In this document: piece by piece, positions 27,658-37,140 of the stretch
Position numbering within the stretch: the stretch's first letter is position 1
How the letters are laid out: each line of letters starts with the position of its first letter
Source of the DNA: Luscinia megarhynchos
Lineage: Eukaryota > Chordata > Aves > Passeriformes > Turdidae
Reading direction: 5' to 3'
Assembly: GCA_034336665.1 (NCBI GenBank)
Contig: JAPFBE010000013.1
Coordinates: 21,865,056 to 21,929,055 of the forward strand
DNA: 64,000 nucleotides
Program-made: the position numbers and the translations under genes
Notes under the pieces: model-generated
What the model was told of the DNA's origin: nothing
Database searches by the model: none
What the model saw: only the letters and a program-made list of their open reading frames with translations

Positions 27658-28807
27658 CCCTCTTCCAGCATCCTTTTTCCCCTCTATGATTAAATGGGAG
27701 GGATGCAGGCCACAGGGGATCTGGTAGCAGAGCATTTGGTGACATCCAGCAGGATTTATTTCATAGAAAGAGAAAGAAAACTTTGCTACTGCTGTTAGCT
27801 TTACTAGGGGATTGCTCCCTTGGTGCTTCAGGATTTGTGCACTATCAGCTCCTCATACAGATCACAGACTTATTTTAAATTACATCCAGTAGTTTTACAG
27901 TCATAATACACAGTATGCACACTCACACATGCAGAATTTTCCTTCAGTAGGTTAGTTACTGCACGTAAGTTGAGCAAGGCAGAATTTGAAAACAGAAACC
28001 TACAGGAAAAAGACTACTGCAGTTCAGCTATTTGGGACACTCCTAATTGGAAGCCCAAGTAGTGTCAGAAGTACCTTTGGAAAACCTGCACAATGAAGCT
28101 AGAAATATAACACTCAATAGTGCCAGTAAGCAAGGTTTCATGTGCAAAGACATCCTCATCACTACCAGACACACAGGCACAGCATACACCCATTTATTTA
28201 GCCCTGCAAAAAACCCAACACACTAAGACACAATCTTTGTAAATGTCAGAGCTGCTAAACCATTTTTTCACCATCCTTTTCACCTACTGTATCCATCTTT
28301 CCTGTCCACAGAGTAGAAAAATAAATACACAAAATTAAAAGACAAGAGTTTCCCAAAAGAACTTTCTTGAGAGTTCTGGCAGCACCAGGGCTAAAGTTTT
28401 TGCATATGTACAAAAAAAAGCATGGGAAAATCAATGGAACATCTGGCAAGCACAGCTGGATCCCTTTTCGATTTCTCTATTGATACTGCAGGGCTGGTGG
28501 AAAGTGTACATTCACAAGAGCTGGTTAACACAAGCAGATATTTCCCCACTGAAATTCTTTCGATCCAGAGCACTACACAGAGGACAGTATGGCAAGAAGT
28601 GTTCAAAAGCTTTGTAATTTTTTCATATTAAAGCACAAACACACACGCAGAACCTGTTTGTAGCAGCTGCTGCTACTGCAGTTTGAGAGGTAAAATAACA
28701 CACACTCTCAACAGACACACACACACAAATTTGTATCACGTCACACGTACACGTTGCATACATGGCAATTTAGATGCACACATAGAAAAGTTGGCAGAAT
28801 GCCCTAC
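23749..28807. other. LSAMP intron 1, segment adjoining the donor
   Basis: Begins at the splice donor in transcript order. Contains CA-rich sequence at 28630-28735, the TG/AC microsatellite at 27621, and a possible old amniote repeat phrase GAGCCAAATTCTGG at about 24458. A 168-codon minus frame at 24407-24913 has no recognisable domain. Confidence 0.55.
27621..27656. repeat. (TG)n-(AC)n compound microsatellite
   Basis: A short TGTGTGT run abuts an uninterrupted (AC) run of about 14 units. The junction TGTGTGTACACACA is self-complementary and can fold as a hairpin. It lies in LSAMP intron 1, about 1.2 kb downstream of the exon in transcript order. Confidence 0.95.
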
Positions 28808-28811
28808 CTGA
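28806..28811 (-). other. Splice donor of LSAMP first coding exon
   Basis: Minus-strand sequence is TCAG|GTAGGG, with the GT at 28807-28806. It interrupts the conserved TAILR block after the second base of Arg52, where IgLON first coding exons end. Beyond it the frame continues into non-homologous sequence, as expected for an intron. Confidence 0.88.
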
Positions 28812-28962
28812 GGATGGCTGTGTCCCCTTGCCTCACGGTGATGTTATCGGTGCCTCGGCTAAAATCCACGCTGCGGACTGGCAGCCCTGTAGGGAGAAGG
28901 CAAAGCAATCTCAGTAGGACCAGCGGTAATTGTTTCCGATCAGGCTGAGCCCTTGCTACCAT
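28808..28962 (-). CDS. LSAMP: LSAMP first coding exon (signal peptide and start of Ig domain 1), 5' part only
   Basis: Seen: read on the minus strand, ATG at 28962 opens 51 codons plus two bases, ending CTCAG|GTAGGG, a consensus splice donor. The peptide begins [20 protein letters not shown], continues through a leucine-rich core to [10 protein letters not shown], then [20 protein letters not shown]. Known: this is the N-terminus of LSAMP, a GPI-anchored IgLON adhesion protein of limbic and cortical neurons with three Ig domains. From memory, it differs from the mammalian protein at only a few positions (residues 3, 5 and 35). Residues 1 to about 27 form the signal peptide (basic n-region, hydrophobic h-region). 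N40-I-T is an N-glycosylation sequon. The first Ig cysteine must lie in the next exon, outside the window. The start is supported by context GCCATGG and by the absence of any ATG in the preceding 621 bases. The split codon AG|G (Arg52) matches the family's phase. The rest of the gene lies beyond the low-coordinate edge. Confidence 0.93.
28887..28905 (-). other. Embedded splice-acceptor-like site inside the LSAMP signal-peptide coding sequence
   Basis: The minus strand reads CTTTGCCTTCTCCCTACAG, then GG CTG CCA. It is a pyrimidine tract followed by CAG, and it also encodes Cys-Leu-Leu-Pro-Thr. Known: IgLON genes (LSAMP, NTM, OPCML) have distal-promoter isoforms with a different signal peptide joined just before the G-(L/V)-P-V-R-S motif. 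The AG at 28888-28887 lies exactly at that junction, in phase 1. Inference: distal-promoter transcripts splice here and use 28808-28886 as their shared exon. The distal exon itself is not recognised in this window. Confidence 0.62.
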
Positions 28963-29174
28963 GGCTGGTCTCGTCGAGTTTCACTGTCAGTACTTGTCTC
29001 TTTCTCTGCCTGTGTGTGTGGACAGATAGACGTAGAAAGAAAACAATAATAATAATGTACAACTCTCGCTCTGATCGACAGCCCAAGAAAGGGGAGGTGA
29101 TTTCACAGTCCTTCTCAGCTGCCACTTTCTCTTGCTCTTTTCAGTCTTTTGCTGGCTTCTTTCCCTTCCTTGCC

Positions 29175-29204
29175 TTTTTTAAAAAAAAATTTTTAAAAAA
29201 AAAT
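29175..29204. repeat. A/T homopolymer block, self-complementary
   Basis: The pattern is T6 A9 T5 A9 T, followed by a further A-rich stretch to about 29218. Adjacent T and A runs can pair into hairpins. If the leader begins upstream, this gives a U-rich/A-rich structured element in the LSAMP 5'UTR about 215 bases before the start codon. Confidence 0.8.
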
Positions 29205-29460
29205 AGATTAAAAAAAAGTCTTCAGAGAGCCTTCAAATAAAAAAGGGGGGAAAAAAGCAAGACGAAAAAGTCAGGTAGCAAAATAACTATGAAATGACAA
29301 CAATTAAATCGACCCGTTTAGAGTGATGAAGAGAGGTGGGGGTGGGTAAGGAAAAGGAACAAGAGGAATCCTGTGCCACCGGGATGCGGGAGGGGATAGT
29401 CCTGTGGCTGTGCAGCCTCCAGCCCCGCGCTCCCTCCTAACCCACTTTCCCAGGCGGAGC

Positions 29461-29509
29461 GAGGGAGGGAGGAGGAGGAGGAGGAGAGAGGGAGAGAGGG
29501 AGGAGGGAG
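29461..29509 (+). repeat. 49-base pure purine tract (GGA/GAG-rich)
   Basis: Every base from 29461 to 29509 is A or G, arranged as GGGA and GGA repeats with several GGG runs. On the LSAMP sense (minus) strand this is a C/T tract of the CCTCC/CTCTC type often found just upstream of TATA-less transcription starts. It could form triplex (H-DNA) or quadruplex structures. It lies about 500 bases upstream of the LSAMP ATG. Confidence 0.85.
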
Positions 29510-29580
29510 CCTTACTCAGGAGACGGCAGCTCGGCACCACAGCGGCGGCGCCGGGCGCGGAGGGAGCCGCGGGCCGCGCT

Positions 29581-29925
29581 CCCCATCCGCTCCCATTCCC
29601 GCGGGCACAGCCCCCATCCGCTCCCATTCCCGCAGCCCGCGCTCCCCATCCGCTCCCATTCCCGCAGCCCGCGCTCCCCATCCGCTCCCATTCCCGCAGC
29701 CTGCGCTCCCCATCCGCTCCCATTCCTGCGGGCGCAGCCCCCATCCGCTCCCATTCCCGCGGGCGCAGCTCCCCATCCGCTCCCATTCCCGCGGGCGCGC
29801 TCCCCATCCGCTCCCATTCCCGCAGCCCGCGCTCCCCATCCGCTCCCATTCCCGCGGGCGCGCTCCCCATCCTCTCCCATTCCTGCGGGCGCAGCCCCCA
29901 TCCGCTCCCATTCCCGCGGGGGCAG
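29581..29925. repeat. Minisatellite, 11 tandem units of 31/32 bp, in the CpG island
   Basis: Units begin with CCCCATCC at 29581, 29612, 29644, 29676, 29708, 29739, 29771, 29802, 29834, 29865 and 29896. Spacing is 31 or 32 bp. Each carries CCATCCGCTCCCATTCC followed by a variable GC-rich linker (CGCAGCCCGCGCT, CGCGGGCGCAGC or CGCGGGCGCGCT types). Unit 10 has a C-to-T change giving CCTCTCCC. Units are highly similar, so the array is young or homogenised. The minus strand repeats GGGAATGGGAGCGGATGGGG with short loops, a strong G-quadruplex pattern. Because 31 plus 32 is 63 (21 codons), long frames stay open across it on both strands. These are by-products, not genes. Confidence 0.95.
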
Positions 29926-29959
29926 CTGCCCGGGGGGACACGGAACGGCGGCCGCGGAG

Positions 29960-30165
29960 GGGAGAGGGGGCTTGGAAAGGCATGAGGGCTGCAAGGCAGA
30001 GGGGGAAGCCCCGAGGGGAGGGGAGAAGGGAGAGGCAGAGAGCAAAGGGGATGGGAGAGGAGGAGGGGGCTGGGAGAAAGGAGGAGAAGGGGAGCGGGGA
30101 ACTGGAGCGGGAAGCAGAGAGAAGGCAGGAGCAGCTGGGAGCTGATGAGCGGGAGGGGGGCACAC
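29960..30165 (+). repeat. G/A-rich low-complexity stretch within the CpG island
   Basis: The plus strand is dominated by GGGGA, GGAGA and AGGGGG words. It contains multiple runs of three or more G that fit quadruplex spacing. There is no clear unit length, so it is degenerate rather than a tandem array. Open frames here are compositional. Confidence 0.6.
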
Positions 30166-30620
30166 GGAGTAGGGTACAGAGGACGGAGGAAGGTACGGCC
30201 AATATTCTCAAGCTGAAATAGTGAGGAAAGAAGAGCCGTGGCCAAAAGTGCAAACAACTTGGCTTAGCGGCCTGAAGCCACACGCTAGCTGATTTACAGA
30301 GCAGCATCTTTGGCAAATGCCTCTGCAGCCTCAAACCTTGCTTCTTCCCCTCTCAGACTTTCGTCGGATAACCAGTTGTACATCCCTCCCTCCCACCTCT
30401 CTCCACTCAGCCCTTCCCGCCCCCCAGCTCCTTTCCCAGCCTCGGAGCGCCGGAGCGAGACAATGCCGGCATTGAGCTGCCCGCGGTGTGAATTGAATGC
30501 TCGGCCTGTGCTGCCGCTGCCAGAGCCCGCAGCTGAGCCCCGCGCCCGCCGGCAGCAGCGCTGCCCGCCCGGGAACGCTCCCGCAGCCCACCGCCACCGC
30601 AAAGAGAAGGGAAGTTAAGT

Positions 30621-31000
30621 TAATGGAAAGGAATAAGCCGCATGTTTTATTGCTGATGCCTGCCTGCCATTCCACCAGCCCGATCTCTGCCTGCGGGAGG
30701 GATCGGAACTGCTCCCAGGGATGCTTCGCTAATGTAAACCTTCTGCGACCGAACACGGCGGGGCTGGGACGAGGAAGCAAAGGAGGAAGGGGAGATTTAA
30801 GAAGGGTCCAGAGAATCAGGTGCAAGAAAATCCATGCTGAGAGTTACTCGGCTGAGAGTTGCTGTCCTGTGTGGTCACAGCGCTGGTACGTGTGTGTGCA
30901 GGAAGGGAAAGAACAGGTCTTGTACCGAGCCTGCTTCACCTCTGCTCCTGCAGCCTTGTGGGATACAGCACGCTCAAAGAGACATAAGGAATATCACTGT
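30621..31000. other. Edge of CpG island, 5' flank of LSAMP
   Basis: CpG density falls off through this stretch. Frames on both strands are extensions of compositional frames in the island. No plus-strand exon could be supported, although an antisense transcript starting here is possible. Confidence 0.45.
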
Positions 31001-31300
31001 CATAGAAATGGCCATGTGGGACCAGATCAAAGGACCCCCTAGCCCTTCCTCCTGTCTCCAAGCAGCCTAAAGCCAATGCTTGGTGAAGCTCTCAAGCACA
31101 AGGCAAGCATGCAGTGGTACTGCCCCAGGGCACATCTATTTCTAGTGATTTATGGCTAAGGCATGTCCCCAGCCAGTGGCAGTGTAGTTAATGGTACTTG
31201 AATGATTTTCTTCTTCCAGGAATACATCCAGTTGCCTTCTGAACTCCTAAAAAGTGGCCCCTGCAGCCTTGGTATGGAAAGGCCACACTGTCTGAGTACT
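31001..31300 (-). mobile_element. Ancient CR1-type LINE relic, antisense
   Basis: The plus strand reads CATAGAAATGGCCATGTGGG, then ACCAGATCAAAGGACCCCCT, a CCTCCTGTCTCC block, and later CATCCAGTTGCCTTCTGAAC. These resemble the complement of old CR1 families common in turtles and crocodilians (pattern from memory). Divergence and indels are high, so insertion predates birds or lies early in their history. It begins about 380 bases beyond the LSAMP CpG island. Confidence 0.68.
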
Positions 31301-34300
31301 TAAACAAACCCTGCAAGTGTTAAAGGCTCACAAATTAGGGATTAAGGTCATGACACTGCTCCTCCAGTGCCAAGCATGCAGCAGCAAGAAGAGATGACTG
31401 CTTTGTATTCAAGCTAAGGAGTGAGGCAAGTCAGACGTTTCCTCTGCAGTAGACTTGGCAGGGATAGTGCCAGAGGGGGAGAGGAATGAGGAGCTTTAAG
31501 GGGTTAATCCACACACTAGATGTACCCAAGTTACTGCAGAGAGAGATTCCACTCCACAAGGGTATTTATTGCTCTGGAGAAGACCATGCTGCTGATACCT
31601 GATTGCTGACTAGTAACCACCACTCTAGGATGGAGAGCACAAGGCACAGAGATGCATCAGGCTGCTGGCATGCCAGAAGAGGGGCATCACCAAAACCTCT
31701 GACTTCTCATGACAGACTTGGAGTACAGCTAAAAGACCTGGTCTCATATGAAGTTACCAATGAAAGAAATGCACCCCTCTCTCAAGCCAGTGTTGCATGG
31801 ATTCTTTTTACAAGGGTCTCCCAAATATGTTTTATCTACATTTAATAAGAGCTGTTGTATGTTAATTAAATGCCCATGGAGTAAGGAAAATGTATTTGTC
31901 GAAGATTAACTATTATGCAATGCAAGAAGCATCTGCCACCCAACTGCTAGAGCTCACTAAATATTTCCTTATCTCAGAGTATTTACTTAGGAGGCAATAA
32001 CTATCCAGTTAAATCTAAATTTAATGCTTAGTTAAATATAGTTCCTAGAAAGTGGCACCAATATGTTTTATACAGAGAATGACAGAGGGGTTTCAGGGAG
32101 GGAGAAGGAAGGAATTCTGTCTCCAGGCTCCAGTAAGATCCTGATTCAAGGTGAGACTGCATGTGGCCATGCCTCCCTACCGAGAGAGGTGCATCACAGA
32201 GGACTTTGAGGCCCCTCTCTGTTGATGTAGCAATACAGGGGATGATTTCATCTTCTTACACATTTATACAATCCTCATTAGAACTACTGTAGCATAACTA
32301 TTTAATAATAATAACGATAATCATAATAATAATCAGATGGGGAAGAAATTTCCTTGGGTGTCTTGTGAGCCTTGTGAAAAATAAAACAAGAACAAAACCT
32401 AAAGGTGATAGGTCTTATTTGCTTTTAGAAGTGTACAGAAGTAAAAGCAAGAGGATGCATAGGTGTAAAAGGCCAAACAAGCAGGAATCACACAAATCCT
32501 AGGAGAGTGCCTCATGAGTAAAATAGATAATGTTATTTTTGTATGTGTTCCCAGAAGAAATAACTCTCTGGACCCATCTCCCCCTGCTGGAAGCAGATAT
32601 CAAAACAGCAAGTCTGGCTCCTAACTTTCCTACCTTCTGAAAACCTGAGGGAAAATGCAGGCAAACAGTCAGAGCATGGACAGCACAAATCCATACTGCA
32701 GCCTTTTAATGCCATTTATCAGTACTTCTGGTAGTGCAGGACTAGCGAGATGAGCTTGACTAAACAGATTTTGTCACTATGCATTCAAGAATGGATGGAA
32801 CAGCGTGAGCCCAGCCCTACAGATAGCACATCCTTCCTCTCCAATGCAAAACACTAGAACCCTGTTTAAAGGTAACAGCCCAGAGCAACACACTTTGAGG
32901 AGCACAGACTGTAAGGCACAGCCAGAGACACAACAGAAATGTTTGGATGGCAGGTTCAGGAAATGTCTGTGTTTCCACATTATGGAAGTGGGATTCGTTT
33001 GTGTACCAAGCTGGAAGGAAGACAGCAGAATGAGCTGAGGCAGTCTGGCTATCCCTATTTCCCCTGTCTTTGAGGGGAATGGGCTGAAGACATCATAGTG
33101 TGGACACCTAGGCTGGCTAACACTGGTCCTGGGTGGGTAGGAGTTATGTTGAGATATGCCATGCTGAGCTGCCCTAGGGCAGGTACTCAGGTCACCTCTG
33201 CCTGCCTGTGTGGCAGCTCAGCTTTTCAGATACCCAGGAACAGACATTGAGTGAGCCTGAAGTGCCATATGTTTTTCATGGAGAGCAAGAAACAGTGAAA
33301 GCATGGATTCTGTCCACAAATAGGAGTGGCAGGTTTTTTTTGCGTTTGAGGTGGCTAAATGCAAAGAGCAATCCATGCACTTCACTCAGTGCCAACTGCA
33401 ACGACCATCTGTATGATGTGGATGGCTGCCCTCTAGGACTGAAGTGAGGCTTGTCAGCTCACACCACAAACAGCCAGACAAAATGGAACTAGTCTCACTT
33501 GACTTTCATTCACTACCAGCCACACCAAAACTGGCGACTTGATCCCAAATATTGCCGGAATCAGGGAAAAGGCATTTCTGAAAAATACCAAAAAAGCAAA
33601 CTACTCACACGAGTCTCCAGACCATATCATGACTGACACAAGAGTTTTAAGGGGACTGCAATGGCTCTGCCAGCAGAGTCCAGGGCACATAGGGACTTTA
33701 TTTGGGATATCTGCAACAGTGAGCAGAAGCTTATGATGTTTTGTGAACTATAACACATTTAGTCATGACACACTGCTGCACAATGCAGCAGAGCCTGCTC
33801 AAAGCTTCTCAGCCATGAAGAGAAAATGCAATTTTGTCTCATTGGCAGAGGAGTTATGGAGAAGAACGAGGAAGAGCCAAAGGGGTTCCACAACATGGTA
33901 AGGAAGATTAAGGGACCGTGGAAGTACAGCTGTGATCTCTCTGTCCTCTCTTCATTCCCACATCTGCAGCTCCTACGTGCACACATTTCTGCTCTGATGT
34001 GCAAGGGTGGCATCCCACTGCAATTAAGCAAGTACGTTCCATTCTCCTTTGGTCCCTGGGATACAGGGAGCCATAGGAGTAGAAGAAAAGGAGGAAAAGC
34101 AGGGCTAGAAGAGAGATGGGAAATCAAACTTACAAAGCACTTATTGTAGGGAAAAATTCTGCAGTTTGAGAAAAATACATATACGTGGTTTCTATTAATT
34201 CTTTGCAAGTCTAAAAATTAAACTGGCTTTTGATGCTAAAAAAGCCAGCAAATTTAGAGCCAAGGCTAACATCCAGATGTGTAATGCAACAAAACCAAGT

Positions 34301-36887
34301 TTCCTTTGAAGTAAGGACCTCATTAAGTAGAAGAATTTACTGCATCGAGAGCACTCAGCTAGGCCATAACTACGGGTGATAACATGCATGCACAACACCT
34401 CTCTCTAAGTGTGGTCACTGACCTGTAACAGAACTCCTGTACAGGAACAAGAGCTGATTTTTACCAATTTGTAACCTTGCTGCTATGCAATTGATCTGGT
34501 TTCACAATAGATCCCCCTGGTGTGGACAATTTAGAGGTCAAGGCCAGGTTCTCAATTGCTGTAAGCTGACATACCACCACCACTGGTGGTCAGAAAAGCT
34601 ATGTTGATCTACACCAGCTAAAAACAAGTTGCAACGCTCATTTTCTTCTGTGCTGCATGGGCAGAGAACTGTGGAGTCACCTTGGAAAGAAATAAAACTT
34701 GTTTGACTGGATGAAGAGATTTTGAGCTCAGACTTTTCAGAAAGTTTCACCTTTACTTAAAGACCAAATCTGAAGGCCAGACAGGAGGAAAATAGTAGCC
34801 TAAAGATGCTTTTTCTTCATCAGTATGACCAAGCAGAATTAAAGAATTAGTACTGCAGATGGTGTGTAGCCTTAATTACTGGTTGTTATCACAGCAAGTG
34901 CTTGTAGAACTACAGACTCATTTGTAGAAGGATCTTTCCTGCTTGAGAGGGTCAAGACACAGAGAGTGGGGGTTTTTTTTTGCTTAAAACAAAAGTATAA
35001 GACTCTTCCAGTCTTACATAAATACAACAATACAAGAATAAAAGTCCTCAGTAGTGTTAAGCATCACACTGCCTTTGCCATCTAAGATCAAATACCATTT
35101 GTGACTTCCTTACCAACACCTCACAACTGGACTCTGCAGCTGCTTCTTGCCAGAGGGTGTCAAATCATTCTGAAACCACTAGAGGCCAAGCTGCTCAGCC
35201 AGTGCTGCTGTGTGGCAGGGAGCCAAGCTGCCTGCCATCTCCAAGCCCATGCAGCAGTCCCAATGGGAAACTGTGGGACCTGCCCCCACAAGAAAGGCTG
35301 GCTCATGGCTTCAGCAGCAGGGGAATAGCTGATCCCAGCTCTGGCATTCCCATGGGGAACAAGTTTTCTTGTGTTTTCTAAATGTGACTATAGGAGCTAG
35401 GCATGCAAATCTAGACAAGCAGTCCATACCTCCCCCTGAGGACAGCTTCAAAATCTCTTTATATTCAGCAGTGAATGGTTCCTTCACCTAACATTGTCAC
35501 ATAACACTTGATTAGTCAGGCAGAGCCAGAGTTCAACCCTACAGGTCCTTAAATGTCACTTCCCCATAGGAAGGCAATAGCTCTATCTGCTTACTCCTAG
35601 TATCTCCCAAAAACTTTCCTCCAGTGCCAGTGAATATTTACTGCTCTCAGCAAAAGTAATTAGGATTGCCTTCACAAGTGACTGAAGTGGCTGACGGTCC
35701 CTCCCAACACAGAAGCAGAGAGATGACCCAAAGATCAGGAAGTTCTAGCAGGATAGTCCAAATTCTTCAGTGAATTTGGGTAAATTACTTAATGAAGCAA
35801 TCACAGAAGCATAAAAAGTGAATTTCCCTAGACTCCCTCTGCCCTCAGAGAAGTAATCTTGTCTTGAGGGCACTCAGAGCAGATGCCTAATTTAACCACT
35901 TTAAACTTTCCTGTCTCTCAGGGTGTGTCAAAGTTTACAGCTCCATTGCAGAGATCCTCACACAAGCTTCCAATTGTGCACACAGACCCTGAGGGCTGCA
36001 GGGTGATCTGACACAATCTGACACTACTCAGCAGAAAGCCCCTGCAAAACTCAATCTACAGAACATGCCAGGAGCGACCTATTTCCAACATACTTCTTAA
36101 CAGGCCCCAAAACAACTGCCTGCCAGTTGCAAGGGGCACAGATCGCTGCAGACAGGAATTTTATACAGCTAAGAGGTGGTCAAACCCATCCTGTGGAGCC
36201 CTGATGCATATTCAATGACCTGCTCTGGCATGGAGTTCTCCACACAGTGCTAATGGATGAGCATAATCACTCTGGCAGCAATGATTCTGGAGAGAGCTCC
36301 AGAGTCTTGTTGAAAAGATACATTCTACACATCCATCATTACCAGAGAATTAATTTTATTGTGAAGAATAGAGAGCAGCAGGCTGTTGCAACTCCAGCAT
36401 TGCTTTTATGAAACTTAAAACTGAGACCTTCAGCAAGACAAGAAAAATTTTTAAATTCTGTGGTGCAATCAGGACACAAGGCAGTGTCAGAAAGCCTCAA
36501 ATGCAAGAGAAATTTGCATGCAAAAATTTGGAGAAAGTTTCCTTTGAAACTATGACCTGCCTGAATTCAAGCTTCTGAAAACACTTCCATTCAGTTCACT
36601 GTGTTCAGATCTGAAAATAAGGAAAACATGTCCAGGTATTCAAGATGAAAAGCCAGGAGAACTGTCCCACAGACATAGGCTCACCTTACAGGCTACAGGT
36701 CAGGGATGTCTCTGCATTAGCATTTAGAGTTAGTGCATGCATAGTCTTTCAACATAAACTTTTTTTTTATGTTTCAGCTTTTCTTCTCATCTTTCTGCTA
36801 CTCTCCTCTAAACTTCTCACCCTGACATTTTCAAGTTTTTCTCCCTTTCCTGTGCTGCTCCCATGCCCCATTTCTGTCAGGCCCTGT
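31301..36887. other. LSAMP 5' flank or distal-isoform intron, no gene
   Basis: Holds the (AAT)n at 32303 and AT-rich sequence at 31845-32045 with TTAATTAAAT-type motifs. At about 34590-34618 TATGTTGATCTACACCAGCT may be an old amniote repeat phrase. Frames such as 33759-34208 (minus) are unsupported. Confidence 0.5.
32303..32334. repeat. Imperfect (AAT)n microsatellite
   Basis: TAATAATAATAACGATAATC followed by ATAATAATAAT: trinucleotide period with two substitutions. Confidence 0.85.
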
Positions 36888-37140
36888 CATATTCATACAC
36901 TTTTAAAGCTGGAAGGGACTTTTCAGCTCATCCTATCCAGTTGCCTGCCTCAAGCCACAAAAACTCACCTACTTCTTGGGTTCAATGATTAATTATCACA
37001 TCAGATTAAGAATTTTTCTTGTTGTTTTAAACATAAACATTATTTCCTTTATCATCCAGCCACTGAAGTGAATCATGCTCTTGTCTACTTAAATGGTTGA
37101 CTATTATTAAATACTATCTTCTTGAAATACTATGTTCTAC
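36888..37140 (-). mobile_element. Ancient CR1-type LINE relic, antisense
   Basis: The plus strand begins ATTCATACACTTTTAAAGCT followed by GGAAGGGAC. It continues with weak matches such as AATGATTAATTATCACATCA to the complement of an old CR1 3' region. It is strongly diverged. Assignment rests on the first 60 bases and on block order recalled from memory. Confidence 0.5.

Larger units (their letters stand above)
28963..29583 (-). promoter_or_regulatory. Probable LSAMP 5'UTR and proximal promoter, free of ATG on the sense strand
   Basis: On the minus strand there is no ATG from 29583 down to the LSAMP start at 28962. The part nearest the start is AT/CT-rich with an (AAT) run near 29044 and an A/T homopolymer block at 29175-29204. 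The distal part is GC-rich and contains the 49-base purine tract. No TATA box is evident. The transcription start cannot be placed from sequence. An AUG-free leader and the adjacent CpG island make about 29400-29580 the most likely zone. Confidence 0.5.
29405..30620. promoter_or_regulatory. CpG island at the LSAMP proximal promoter
   Basis: CpG dinucleotides are dense in two cores, about 29420-29960 (mostly the minisatellite) and about 30440-30610, whereas most of the window has few. GC-box-like GCCCGCCC occurs at 30563-30570. The region between the cores is purine-rich on the plus strand (29960-30165). Known: neuronal IgLON genes use TATA-less CpG-island promoters. Inference: this island drives the minus-strand LSAMP transcript starting at the exon 28808-28962. 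Its two-core shape leaves room for divergent transcription, but no plus-strand exon could be supported. Confidence 0.75.

Noticed and set aside
28940..29125. 61-codon frame overlapping the LSAMP start, considered as an upstream ORF
   Set aside because: Its first codon is GTG, not ATG, and there is no ATG on this strand between 28963 and 29583.
29581..29925. CRISPR-like regular repeats
   Set aside because: Units are directly adjacent tandem copies with no unique spacers, and the DNA is vertebrate.
29304..30334. Long open frames on both strands (193, 217, 272 and 317 codons) across the CpG island
   Set aside because: They are produced by the 31/32-bp minisatellite (63 bp per two units keeps frame) and GC-rich composition. 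Translations are repeated Gly/Arg/Trp-Glu-Arg-Met or Pro/Ser strings with no domain, and several frames overlap one another.
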